From positions 1-23,076 of the forward strand of contig JAXMCI010000061.1 in assembly GCA_046349435.1 (NCBI GenBank): DNA of 23,076 bases, in the 5' to 3' direction. Position numbers and translations under genes: made by a program. The DNA comes from JAXMCI01 sp046349435. Its GTDB lineage: Bacteria > Pseudomonadota > Alphaproteobacteria > Dongiales > Dongiaceae. Below, piece by piece: positions 8,358-15,840 of this stretch. How positions within the stretch are numbered: the first letter of the stretch is position 1; every line of letters begins with the position of its first letter. The notes under the pieces were generated by a model. That model made no database searches and was not told the DNA's origin. It was given only the letters and a program-made list of their open reading frames with translations.

Positions 8358-8480
8358 CCCTTCTTCGCCATGTCGGCGATGGAGAGCGCAGGGAGCGCCG
8401 CGGCATCGGCGCGGCCCGACTGCACCATCATCGTCGCCGCGACGAAGGACGCCATCGACGAGGTGGCGAAGGCGCTGTAG
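8358..8480 (+). other. Unassigned stretch; possible C-terminal end of an unknown gene
   Basis: The plus frame that carries the MFS fragment continues antisense through the deacylase piece and then reads PDCTIIVAATKDAIDEVAKAL before a TAG at 8478-8480. Codons here end almost always in G or C and the peptide looks like an ordinary protein C-terminus, but the minus strand is also open. I do not recognise the family. It ends 6 bases from the convergent histidine kinase gene. It may be the tail of a gene whose front was lost in the same rearrangement. Confidence 0.3.
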
Positions 8481-8486
8481 CGCGCC

Positions 8487-10883
8487 TCAGCGCGCCCGGC
8501 TCGCCGCCGCGTCGGCCACCGCCTGGACCCGGGCGGCGAGATCGCCCTGCCGGAAGGGCTTGGCCAGGCGCGGCAGATCGGGCTCGTTCTCGGCGCCGGC
8601 ATAGCCGGTGATCAGCAGGACCGGCAGGTCCGGCCGGCGGTCCCGGACGGCCTGCGCCAGCTCCGCGCCGTTCATGTGCGGCATCATGAAATCGGTGACG
8701 ACGAGGTCGAACGGGGTGCCGTCGGCGAGCCGCACGAGAGCCTCGGCCGCGCCATTCGCCTCGGTGACGGCGTGGCCGAGCTCGCGGAGCATCTCGGCGG
8801 TGCCGGCGCGGACCAGCTCCTCGTCGTCGACCAGCAGGATCGCCAGCGGCCGGCCGGGGAGGGTGGCGATCGACTCCGGGCGGACCTGCCGCGGCTCGGC
8901 CCGGACGTCCGCCACCGGCAGGTAGAGCTCGGCGCGGGTGCCCTTCCCGGGCGCGCTCGACAGGGAGAACGCGCCGCCGAGCTGTGCGGCGAAGCCGTGG
9001 ACCATGCTGAGCCCGAGGCCGGTGCCCCGCCCGACCTGCTTGGTCGAGAAGAAGGGCTCGATGGCGCGCGCCAGCGTCGCCTCGCCCATGCCGACGCCGT
9101 TGTCGACCACCGACAGCCGGACATAGGAGCCGGCGGGCAGTGCCACGGGCGAGCCCGGGCCGAGCGCGACGGGCGCGATCTCGATCCGGAGCGCACCGCC
9201 GCCCGGCATGGCGTCGCGCGCATTGACGCAGAGATTGAGGATGGCCAGCTCGAGCTGGTTGGCGTCGGCCAGGGCGGGCGGCAGGGCGGCCGCCGGCTCG
9301 ATCCGCAGCGCGATCGCCGTGCCGATCGAGCTGGCGATCAGGTCGCGCATGCCCTCGACCAGCGCCGCGACGTCGATCGCCCGGGTCTCCAGCACCTGGC
9401 GGCGGGCGAAGCCCAGCAGGCGCTCGACCAGGGTCTTGGCGCGCTCGGCCGATTGCAGCGCGCCGCCGATCAGCCGGGCGGCCCGCGAGTCCTGGTCGGC
9501 ATAGCGGCGGTTCAGCAGGTCGAGCGCCCCGGTGATCGGCGTCAGCAGGTTGTTGAAGTCGTGCGCGACGCCGCCGGTGAGCTGGCCCAGCGTCTCGAGC
9601 TTCGCCATCTCGTGCATCTGCGCGGTCGCCTGCTCGAGCCGCGCCTGGCTGCGCAGCCGCTCGGTGACGTCGTAGACGAACTGGTAGGCGCCGATCCGCT
9701 CGCCGGACGGCCCGCGCAGCAGGTTGAACTTCATTTCGTAGAAGCGGCGGTCGCGCCCCGGCTCGCCGAACGCGGCGATCTCGGTGAAGACCTCGCCGGC
9801 GAGGGCGCGCCGCCAGGCCGACTCGAGCACTGCGCGATGCTCGGGCCGGCCGGCGAGCAGGTCGAGCATGCAGTCGCCCACCTTCGGGCGGGTGCCGAAG
9901 ATCCGTTCGAACTCGTCCGCGGCGGCCTTGTTGATCGCCAGCCAGCGGAACTCCAGGTCCGCCACCTGGACGAAGGCGTCCGTGCCCTCGACGATGTCGG
10001 CGAGCAGCTTGCGCTCGGCCAGCGCCAGCGCCACCCGGCGCTCCAGCGTCTCGTTCAGCTCGCGGATGGCGAGCTCGGCCCGCTTGCGGGCGGTGACGTC
10101 CTGGAACAGCACGGCGACCTGGCGCCGCTCCGCGGGCTCGACGCGGAACGCCGCCAGCTCGAGCTCCCGCCCGGTGGCGACCAGCGTCCGCTCGAAGCGG
10201 ATCGGCCGCCCGGTCTCCAGCACGCCGCGGTAGAGCGCGACCCAGCCATCGGCCTCGTTCGGCACCAGGGTGCGGACCCTCCGGCCGACGACGTCGCCGA
10301 TGCCGGCATGGCGCTCGTAGGCGGGGTTGGCCGCGACGTGAACGTAGTCGCTGCACGGTCCCGCCGGACCGTCGAGGAACTCGATGATGCAGAACCCTTC
10401 GTCCATCGAATCGAACAGGGTGCGATAGCGCTGCTCGCCCTCGTGCAGCGCGGCCAGGCGGGCGCGCGCCTCGTATTGCCGCCGCCGGCCGCGCAGCGCC
10501 GACTGCGCCAGGCTGACCAGGGTGGTCGGGTGGAACGGGCGCTCGAGGAAGGTGACGTTGCCGAGCACCTCGATATGGCGGCGGGCGGTCGGGTTGCGCT
10601 CCAGCCCGCCGCCGCGCCGGGTCAGCAGCACGAAGGGCAGGTCCGACCATTCGGCCTGCCCGGCGATCCAGGCCGCCAGCGCGTGGAGGCCGGCCCCGGC
10701 CAGCGCCTCCTCGGTCAGCACGACGAACCCGGCCCCGTGGTCGAGCTGCTGCACCAGGGCGGGGATCGAGGCCGTCACCTCGGTGCCGATGCCGGCCTCG
10801 CCCAGGATCCGCGCCGCGACGCTCGCGTCCCGCCCGGACGGGGCCAGCACGAGTCCCCGCTCGGAGACGCTCGGCCGATTCAT
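8487..10883 (-). CDS. Hybrid histidine kinase: degenerate receiver, two PAS, HisKA-HATPase, receiver
   Basis: A 798-residue cytoplasmic hybrid sensor kinase with no membrane segments. Residues 10-130 look like a receiver fold that has lost the phospho-acceptor Asp (VVLTEEA where VVLxD is usual) and has Arg in place of the conserved Lys (ERPF, 114-117). PAS domains lie at about 150-270 (RYRTLFDSMDEGFCIIEFL, VLFQDVTARKRAE) and 290-410 (FVYDVTERLRSQ). HisKA has GGVAHDFNNLLTPI with His441. The ATPase domain has N-box LAILNLCVNARDAMP, VVDNGVGM, EPFFSTKQVGRGTGLGLSMV. The C-terminal receiver (about 680-798) is complete: Asp686/687, Asp731 (VVTDFMMPHMNG), Lys775. ATG 10883 overlaps the kaiC-like stop by four bases (ATGA), so the two are translationally coupled and probably act together. 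A much longer upstream extension of this frame is only a shadow of the kaiC-like gene. The signal sensed is unknown. Confidence 0.92.
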   Translation of the reverse strand: MNRPSVSERGLVLAPSGRDASVAARILGEAGIGTEVTASIPALVQQLDHGAGFVVLTEEALAGAGLHALAAWIAGQAEWSDLPFVLLTRRGGGLERNPTARRHIEVLGNVTFLERPFHPTTLVSLAQSALRGRRRQYEARARLAALHEGEQRYRTLFDSMDEGFCIIEFLDGPAGPCSDYVHVAANPAYERHAGIGDVVGRRVRTLVPNEADGWVALYRGVLETGRPIRFERTLVATGRELELAAFRVEPAERRQVAVLFQDVTARKRAELAIRELNETLERRVALALAERKLLADIVEGTDAFVQVADLEFRWLAINKAAADEFERIFGTRPKVGDCMLDLLAGRPEHRAVLESAWRRALAGEVFTEIAAFGEPGRDRRFYEMKFNLLRGPSGERIGAYQFVYDVTERLRSQARLEQATAQMHEMAKLETLGQLTGGVAHDFNNLLTPITGALDLLNRRYADQDSRAARLIGGALQSAERAKTLVERLLGFARRQVLETRAIDVAALVEGMRDLIASSIGTAIALRIEPAAALPPALADANQLELAILNLCVNARDAMPGGGALRIEIAPVALGPGSPVALPAGSYVRLSVVDNGVGMGEATLARAIEPFFSTKQVGRGTGLGLSMVHGFAAQLGGAFSLSSAPGKGTRAELYLPVADVRAEPRQVRPESIATLPGRPLAILLVDDEELVRAGTAEMLRELGHAVTEANGAAEALVRLADGTPFDLVVTDFMMPHMNGAELAQAVRDRRPDLPVLLITGYAGAENEPDLPRLAKPFRQGDLAARVQAVADAAASRAR

Positions 10884-12361
10884 CGCTCCATCGGCTCGAG
10901 CAGGGCGGCGGTCTCTCCGACCAGGACCGGAACCCCCCGCAGGACTCCCTGGAAGCCGGTCAGCGGCTCGCCCAGGCTGATGCCGCGCTCGTCGATGCGA
11001 TATTCGCGGATCGTGTCCTCGTGCCGGCCGGTCCGCTTCTTGACGACGGAGATCGCCCGCCGCACCCGCCCCAGCGCCTCGAAGTAGCGCAGCAGGATGA
11101 CGGTGTCGGCGAGGTAGGTGAGGTCGATCGGCGCGCGCATGTCGCCGACGACGCCCTGCTGCGCCACGGTCAGGAAGGTCGTGGCCTGCCGCCGGTTGAG
11201 GTACTGCAGCAGCTCGTGCATGTGCAGGATCAGGGCCTGCTCGCCCGGCATCGCCGCCTGGTAGCCGTTGAGGCTGTCGATCACCACCGTGCGCGCGCCG
11301 GCCTCCTCCAGCGAGCGGCGCACCCGCTCCGAGAACTCGCCGGGCGTGAGCTCGGCCGCGTCGACCTGCTCGAGGACGAGCTTGCCGCTCTCGATCAGGG
11401 GCTCGAGGTCGATGCCGACCCCCTTGGCGCGCTGGACCAGCACCCCGCGCTCCTCGTCGAACACGAACATGGCCGCGGCCTCGCCGCGGGCCGCGGCGGC
11501 CTGGAGGAAGCTCAGGGCGATCAGCGACTTGCCGGTGCCCGATGGGCCCATCACCAGAACGCTCGAGCCGCGCTCGACCCCGCCGCCGAGCAGCGCCGTC
11601 AGCTCGGGCGACAGGCTCGGCACGGCATCGCGCTCGAAGCTCGACCGATGCTCGGCCGAAACCAGCCGCGGGAAGACCCGGACGCCGCCCGTGGCGATGG
11701 CGAAGTCGTGATGCCCGCCGCGGAACCGCCGGCCGCGATACTTCAGCACCCGGAGCCGCCGGCGCTCTGCGCCGTATTCCGGCGCCAGCTCCTCGAGCCG
11801 CAGCACGCCGTGCGCGACGCTGTGCGCGATCGCGTCCTCCGCGCCGACGGTGCAGTCGTCGAGCAGCAGGGCCGTGGCATGCCGCATCGCCAGGTACTGC
11901 TTGATCGCCAGCACCTGGCGGCGGTAGCGCAGCGTGCTCTGGGCCAGCAGCCGGATCTCGGAGAGGCTGTCCAGCACCACGCGGTCCGGCACGAGCCGCT
12001 CGATCGTCTCGAAGATCCGGCCGGCCGTCTCGCCGAGCTCGAGGTCCGACGAGTAGAGCAGGCTCTGCTGCTGGTTCTCGTCCAGCAGGCTCTCGGGGGG
12101 CATCAGCTCGCAGATGTCGATCCCGTCGAACGTCCAGCCATGCGAGGCGGCCGACGACCGCAGCTCGTCCTCCGTCTCCGACAGGCTGACGAGCAGGCAC
12201 CGCTCGCCCGCCGCCGCGCCGGCCCGCAGGAACTGCGTGGCGATCGTCGTCTTGCCGGTGCCCGGGCTGCCTTCGAGCAGGAAGACCCGCCCCCGCGCCA
12301 GGCCGCCGCCCAGCACGTCGTCCAGGCCGGCGATGCCGGTCGACGCTTCCATATCCGCCAT
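10880..12361 (-). CDS. KaiC-like double-domain ATPase
   Basis: A 493-residue RecA-fold protein with two KaiC domains. CI has Walker A GSPGTGKT (31-38) and VVLDSLSEI as Walker B; CII has GPSGTGKS (272-279), FVFDEERG with the paired glutamates Glu303/304, and TVVIDSLNGY. CI has only one glutamate at the matching position (SLSETEDEL). In cyanobacterial KaiC the CII autophosphorylation pair is Ser-Thr; here the aligned residues are Thr415-Tyr416 (IDLTYLADTVILLRY), so phosphorylation may differ or be absent. The C-terminus ends RREYRIDERG-like (IREYRIDERGISLGEPL) without an obvious KaiA-binding tail. ATG 12361 has GAGGG just upstream on the minus strand; an internal ATG at residue 4 is possible. 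It is the first gene of a two-gene operon with the hybrid kinase, suggesting a KaiC-kinase signalling module rather than a KaiABC clock. No kaiA or kaiB is in the window. Confidence 0.92.
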   Translation of the reverse strand: MADMEASTGIAGLDDVLGGGLARGRVFLLEGSPGTGKTTIATQFLRAGAAAGERCLLVSLSETEDELRSSAASHGWTFDGIDICELMPPESLLDENQQQSLLYSSDLELGETAGRIFETIERLVPDRVVLDSLSEIRLLAQSTLRYRRQVLAIKQYLAMRHATALLLDDCTVGAEDAIAHSVAHGVLRLEELAPEYGAERRRLRVLKYRGRRFRGGHHDFAIATGGVRVFPRLVSAEHRSSFERDAVPSLSPELTALLGGGVERGSSVLVMGPSGTGKSLIALSFLQAAAARGEAAAMFVFDEERGVLVQRAKGVGIDLEPLIESGKLVLEQVDAAELTPGEFSERVRRSLEEAGARTVVIDSLNGYQAAMPGEQALILHMHELLQYLNRRQATTFLTVAQQGVVGDMRAPIDLTYLADTVILLRYFEALGRVRRAISVVKKRTGRHEDTIREYRIDERGISLGEPLTGFQGVLRGVPVLVGETAALLEPMER

Positions 12362-12715
12362 GGCTACCCTCGCGGGCTGCCGGCGCCGGTCGAGCGGTCG
12401 GCTCCCGGGTGGGCGGGCGTTGCCTGGTTCGAGGACTGCATGAGCGTGCCGGAACTCCAGCTTGGCCGCGTGCTACGACAACAGATCTGACCCCGGGTTC
12501 GTTGCATCCGCGCCGTGCGCGCCGATCGGGCCGGCGGCGGTCCCCGCTGGCCGCCAGCCTGCGAATCGAGTAAGGTATTGCAAGGATCGCGGTTCCCCTC
12601 GCCGGGCGCGCGCTGTCCTATCCGCGACATGCCGAATGACGCTGCCCCGCCGGACATGGGGTGGATCGCTCGGATTCGCCTTCGCGCCGCCGGACGGCTC
12701 TGACAGACTGCCGCC
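12362..12715. other. Divergent intergenic region, kaiC-like / dgoK-dgoA
   Basis: A 354-base gap between divergent genes. It should hold both promoters. A slightly A/T-richer patch lies at about 12565-12595, but I cannot define promoter boxes, operators or an RNA gene here. Short ORFs in it lack family features. Confidence 0.4.
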
Positions 12716-14290
12716 ATGACGACTCTCCTGATCGGCCTCGACTGGGGCACCAGCAGCTGCCGCGCCTACCTGATGCGCCCCGACGGGACCGTGCTCGAGA
12801 CGCGGGCCGGCGGCGAGGGGATCCTCGCCGTGCCGGCCGGCGGCTTCGACGCGGTGCTGGCGGAGAAGGTGGCGGGCTGGCGCGCCGCGCATGGCGACCT
12901 GCCGATGATCGCGTCCGGCATGATCGGCAGCCGCCAGGGCTGGCGCGAGGCGCCCTATGTGGAATGCCCGGCGGGGCTGCCGGAGCTGGCGCGCGGGCTG
13001 CTGGCCTTCGAGACCGGCAGCGGCACGCTGCACCTCGTGCCCGGCGTCTCCTGCCGCGGCGGCGACGGCACGCCCGACGTGGTGCGCGGCGAGGAGACGC
13101 AGGTGATGGGCTGCGCCGAGGCCGCGTCGGCCGCGCCGCGCTGGCTCGTGCTGCCCGGCACCCACAGCAAGTGGGTCCTGGCGGCAGGCGGGCGGATCGT
13201 GCGCTTCCTCACCTTCATGACCGGCGAGGTCTATGCCGTGCTGCGCCAGCATTCGATCCTCGGCCGGCTGATGGAGGGCGAGGCGGAGGACGACGCCGCC
13301 TTCGCCGCCGGGCTGGCCCGCGCGCGGCGCGACGGCCCGCTGCTGCACGACCTCTTCAGCGTCCGCACGCTCGGCCTGTTCGACCGCCTGCCCAAGGCGG
13401 CCGCCGGCTCCTACCTCTCCGGCCTGCTGATCGGCAGCGAGCTCGCCGGCCTCGCCCGGCTCGCCGCGTCCGGGGAGGTCGAGCACGCCGTGACCGCGGC
13501 GACCATCGTCGGCAGCGAGGCGCTGACCCGGCGCTACCGGCAGGCGCTCGCCGCGTTCGGCCTCGCCGCCACGGTGCCGGACGGCAACGTCACCGCCTGC
13601 GGCCAGGCGGCGATCGCCGCCGCCGCCGGCCTGCCCGATCGACAGGCTGGGCGCCGGCCGATGAGCGCGGCGCTCGCCGAGCGGCTGGCGCCGCTGCCGC
13701 TGGTCGCCATCCTGCGCGGCCTGCTGCCGGAGCGCGCGGTCGAGACCGGCCGCGTGCTGGTCGAGGCCGGCTTCCGCGCCATCGAGGTGCCGCTCAACTC
13801 GCCGCGGCCCTTCGACAGCATCGCGGCGCTGGCCGAGGCCTTCGGCGAGGCGGTGCTGATCGGCGCCGGGACGGTGCGCCGCGCCGCCGATCTCGGCCTG
13901 CTCCGGCAGGCCGGCGGCCGGCTGGTGGTGATGCCGCACGGCGATGCCGCGGTGATCGCCGAGGCGAAGCGGCTGGGCTTCCTGGTGATGCCGGGGGTGG
14001 CCACCCCGACCGAGGCCTTCGCCGCGCTCGATGCCGGCGCCGATGGGCTCAAGCTGTTCCCGGCCGAGGCGCTGCCGCCCGCGGTGGTCAAGGCGTGGCG
14101 CGCGGTGCTGCCGCGCGAGGTCGGGCTCTATCCCGTCGGCGGCATCACGCCGAAGACGATGGCCGCCTACCGGCAGGCCGGCGCCAGCGGCTTCGGCCTG
14201 GGCTCCGCCCTCTTCACCCCGGCGCTGGCGCTCGACGAGGTCGCCGCCAACGCGCGCGCCTTCGCCGCGGCCCACGCCGCGCTGCATTGA
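12716..14290 (+). CDS. Fused 2-keto-3-deoxygalactonate kinase and 2-keto-3-deoxy-6-phosphogalactonate aldolase
   Basis: A 524-residue bifunctional protein for the last two steps of galactonate breakdown (De Ley-Doudoroff). Residues 1 to about 305 are DgoK: IGLDWGTSSCRAYL (ATP-binding), ASGMIGSRQGW, LPGTHSKWV, FMTGEVYAVL, GLLIGSELAG. Residues about 316-524 are DgoA: PLVAILRGLLPE, GFRAIEVPLNSP with Glu357, LIGAGTVRRA, VMPGVATPTEA, GADGLKLFPAE with Lys446 as Schiff-base lysine, and YPVGGITPKTM. Products would be pyruvate and glyceraldehyde-3-phosphate. In many genomes these are separate overlapping genes. Here the ATG at 13661, the natural DgoA start, is in frame with DgoK and no stop intervenes. 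The short linker (LPDRQAGRRP) suggests a natural fusion, but a small indel at a former ATGA overlap could also create it. The aldolase may alternatively be read as KDPG type from sequence alone. Confidence 0.92.
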   Translation: MTTLLIGLDWGTSSCRAYLMRPDGTVLETRAGGEGILAVPAGGFDAVLAEKVAGWRAAHGDLPMIASGMIGSRQGWREAPYVECPAGLPELARGLLAFETGSGTLHLVPGVSCRGGDGTPDVVRGEETQVMGCAEAASAAPRWLVLPGTHSKWVLAAGGRIVRFLTFMTGEVYAVLRQHSILGRLMEGEAEDDAAFAAGLARARRDGPLLHDLFSVRTLGLFDRLPKAAAGSYLSGLLIGSELAGLARLAASGEVEHAVTAATIVGSEALTRRYRQALAAFGLAATVPDGNVTACGQAAIAAAAGLPDRQAGRRPMSAALAERLAPLPLVAILRGLLPERAVETGRVLVEAGFRAIEVPLNSPRPFDSIAALAEAFGEAVLIGAGTVRRAADLGLLRQAGGRLVVMPHGDAAVIAEAKRLGFLVMPGVATPTEAFAALDAGADGLKLFPAEALPPAVVKAWRAVLPREVGLYPVGGITPKTMAAYRQAGASGFGLGSALFTPALALDEVAANARAFAAAHAALH

Positions 14291-14315
14291 GATCAACGAG
14301 AAGCGAGAACCGACG

Positions 14316-14606
14316 ATGAAGGCCTATGCCATCGTGCAGGAACGGGTCGACGACCAGGCGATGTTCGACGCCTACCGCAAGGACGTGGTGGCGACGCTGC
14401 CGCCCTTCGGCGGCCGCTTCGTCGTCCGCGGCGGCGCCATGACGGTGCTCGAGGGCGAGGCGCCCTATCCGCGCCTGGTGGTGATCGAGTTCCCCTCGCG
14501 CTCGCACGCCGAGGGCTGGTACCGCTCGCCGGAGTACCAGAAGCTCCTGCCGCTCCGGCTCAACAGCAGCAAGGGCAACTTCTACATCGTCGACGGCGCC
14601 GAGTAG
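14316..14606 (+). CDS. DUF1330 family small protein
   Basis: A 96-residue protein of the DUF1330 family, a ferredoxin-like alpha/beta dimeric fold without settled function. Family signs are the start KAYAIVQERVDDQAMFDAY, the glycine-rich turn GGRFVVRGG, LVVIEFPSRSHAEGWYRSPE and the end FYIVDGAE. It starts 25 bases after the kinase-aldolase stop and is probably cotranscribed. AGCGAG (14302-14307) could serve as ribosome binding site at about 8 bases. The length is normal for the family. No link to galactonate metabolism can be read from the sequence. Confidence 0.9.
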   Translation: MKAYAIVQERVDDQAMFDAYRKDVVATLPPFGGRFVVRGGAMTVLEGEAPYPRLVVIEFPSRSHAEGWYRSPEYQKLLPLRLNSSKGNFYIVDGAE

Positions 14607-14909
14607 GCGCGTATGGCCTCATGCTTCGACAAGCTCAGCATGAGGCCCTTGAGATGGCGCCACGTCCTTTCACCTCGTCCTGAGACACGAAGCACGCCGG
14701 GGGGGGCGTGCACCACGATGGCAGAAGAGGCACGCACCGCGATCGCGCGAGCCTCATCCTTCGACAAGCTCAGGAGAGTGGGAGAGAGTCGCGCCTGCCA
14801 CTTGAACCTCGTCCTGCTCGAAGGGGGAGGGCACAGCGCGACCCTCGACTTTCATAGCAGCTTGTCGAGGACGAGGTCGGCACGGCCGCGCCGCGCACAG
14901 GAAACGCCC
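14607..14909. repeat. Mosaic repeat island A
   Basis: A 303-base non-coding gap made largely of repeats. CTTCGACAAGCTCAG occurs twice (14624-14638, 14759-14773), the first inside an 11-bp stem palindrome. A 25-base segment (14843-14867) and two shorter ones (14673-14689, 14703-14720) return as reverse complements, in the same order, at 18493-18517, 18609-18625 and 18583-18600. GCACGCC/GGCGTGC (14692-14698, 14705-14711) forms another small stem. The oxidoreductase frame extends open back through this island, but its peptide there has no family features. Confidence 0.85.
14615..14647 (+). terminator. Palindrome after the DUF1330 gene
   Basis: GGCCTCATGCT (14615-14625) and AGCATGAGGCC (14637-14647) are a perfect 11-bp inverted repeat around an 11-base loop, starting 8 bases after the DUF1330 stop. 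It could act as a terminator-like hairpin, although only a short CTT follows. Its loop carries the core of a repeat resembling the CTTCGACAAGCTCAG family seen widely in proteobacterial intergenic DNA. Confidence 0.55.
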
Positions 14910-15686
14910 ATGCACGCCCACATCGTCCTCGCCCATCCCGAGCCGCGTTCCTACAACGCACACCTTGCCCGGACCGCGGCCGCGACCCTGGAGGGGCAGG
15001 GCTGGAGCACCTCGCTCTCCGACCTCTACGCCATGGGCTTCGACCCCTGCGAGCGGGCGGAGCACTATGCCGGCCGGCGCCAGCCCGAGCGCTTCGACGT
15101 GCAGCTGGAGCAGCGGCACGCCTCCGACGGTGGCACCATTCCCGCGATGGTGGCCGACGAGATCGCCGCGCTCGACCGCGCCGACCTCCTGGTCCTGCAA
15201 TATCCGATGTGGTGGCACCTGCCGCCGGCCATGCTCAAGGGCTGGTACGACCGGGTGCTGATCTATGGCGAGGTCTATACCAGCCGGAAGCGCTTCGAGC
15301 ATGGCCGCTTCGCCGGCAAGCGGGCCATGGTTTCGGTCACCGTCGGCACCAGCCTGGAGACCTACGCCTTCGACGGCCGCAGCGGCGACATCGACCTGCT
15401 GCTCTGGCCGGTGCATTTCACCCTCGCCTATGTCGGCTTCGCCGTGCTGGCGCCGTTCGTCGCCTACGGCGTCGAGGCCGGCCTGCGCTACTCCGACGAG
15501 GCGGCGGTCGCGGCCCGGCTGGCGCAGGCCGAGCGCGACCTCGCCGATCGTCTGCGGCGGCTCGAGGAGAGCCGCATGATCCCGTTCAACCGCATGGCCG
15601 AATGGGGCGCCGACGGGCGGATCCGGCCGGAGGCGCCGGCCTACTCGCCCTTCGTGCGGCACCGCCGGGAGCTCGACCTGACCTGA
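14910..15686 (+). CDS. NAD(P)H dehydrogenase (quinone), flavodoxin fold
   Basis: A 258-residue protein of the NQO1/MdaB/KefF-like flavodoxin-fold family (PF02525), which uses FAD or FMN for two-electron reduction of quinones or related compounds. The N-terminus HIVLAHPEPRSYNAHLA is the phosphate-binding loop region. DRADLLVLQYPMWWHLPPAM and LKGWYDRVLIYGEVY are the family's central motif with the aromatic isoalloxazine contacts. GKRAMVSVTVGT follows. The C-terminus (LRRLEESRMIPFN) closes the domain. ATG 14910 has AGGAAA at 14899-14904 at good spacing and starts family similarity at residue 3; the longer open frame to 14613 runs through repeat island A and is rejected. Its stop codon lies inside a GACCT tandem repeat. 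The physiological substrate is not predictable. Confidence 0.9.
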   Translation: MHAHIVLAHPEPRSYNAHLARTAAATLEGQGWSTSLSDLYAMGFDPCERAEHYAGRRQPERFDVQLEQRHASDGGTIPAMVADEIAALDRADLLVLQYPMWWHLPPAMLKGWYDRVLIYGEVYTSRKRFEHGRFAGKRAMVSVTVGTSLETYAFDGRSGDIDLLLWPVHFTLAYVGFAVLAPFVAYGVEAGLRYSDEAAVAARLAQAERDLADRLRRLEESRMIPFNRMAEWGADGRIRPEAPAYSPFVRHRRELDLT

Positions 15687-15694
15687 CCTGACCT
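15675..15694 (+). repeat. GACCT tandem repeat x4 over the oxidoreductase stop
   Basis: Four perfect copies of GACCT run from 15675 to 15694 and include the TGA stop (15684-15686). Slippage by one unit would shift the frame at the extreme C-terminus only. Confidence 0.9.
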
Positions 15695-15776
15695 CGGCCT
15701 CAGAGAATGCGCATGACGGCGGCGGGGTTACGGCCGCGGAGCAACAACCGGCGCGCTGGCAAACAGTCGTCCCGAC

Positions 15777-15806
15777 TTGACGCTGCGCGCAGGCGGATCC
15801 TACGTT
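15777..15806 (+). promoter_or_regulatory. Possible sigma-70 promoter for the aminotransferase
   Basis: TTGACG (15777-15782) and TACGTT (15801-15806) are separated by 18 bases, 35 bases before the aminotransferase start. The -35 match is good, the -10 match weak (3 of 6). The repeat-interrupted 154-base gap supports an independent promoter here. Confidence 0.3.
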
Positions 15807-15840
15807 CAGCCATCGTCGAACCAAGGGACGGGTGGCCACC

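Noticed and set aside
7473..8480. A single 335-residue protein joining MFS to a novel C-terminal domain
   Set aside because: From about 8030 to 8357 the frame is exact antisense of a recognisable zinc deacylase core, so the 'novel domain' is not a real protein domain.
8676..11087. Long plus-strand ORF opposite the histidine kinase
   Set aside because: Antisense artefact of high GC; low-complexity, no domain, and the minus strand has complete kinase motifs.
8487..12200. A 1237-codon open frame on the minus strand covering kinase and kaiC-like genes
   Set aside because: Only the part from ATG 10883 has domain motifs; upstream it is an Arg-rich shadow of the kaiC-like gene, which is clearly coded in another frame.
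12473..14296. 607-codon minus-strand ORF opposite the kinase-aldolase gene
   Set aside because: Shadow frame; catalytic motifs are all on the plus strand.
14613..14909. N-terminal extension of the quinone oxidoreductase
   Set aside because: The added sequence is translation of repeat island A; a good ribosome site precedes ATG 14910 and family similarity starts there.
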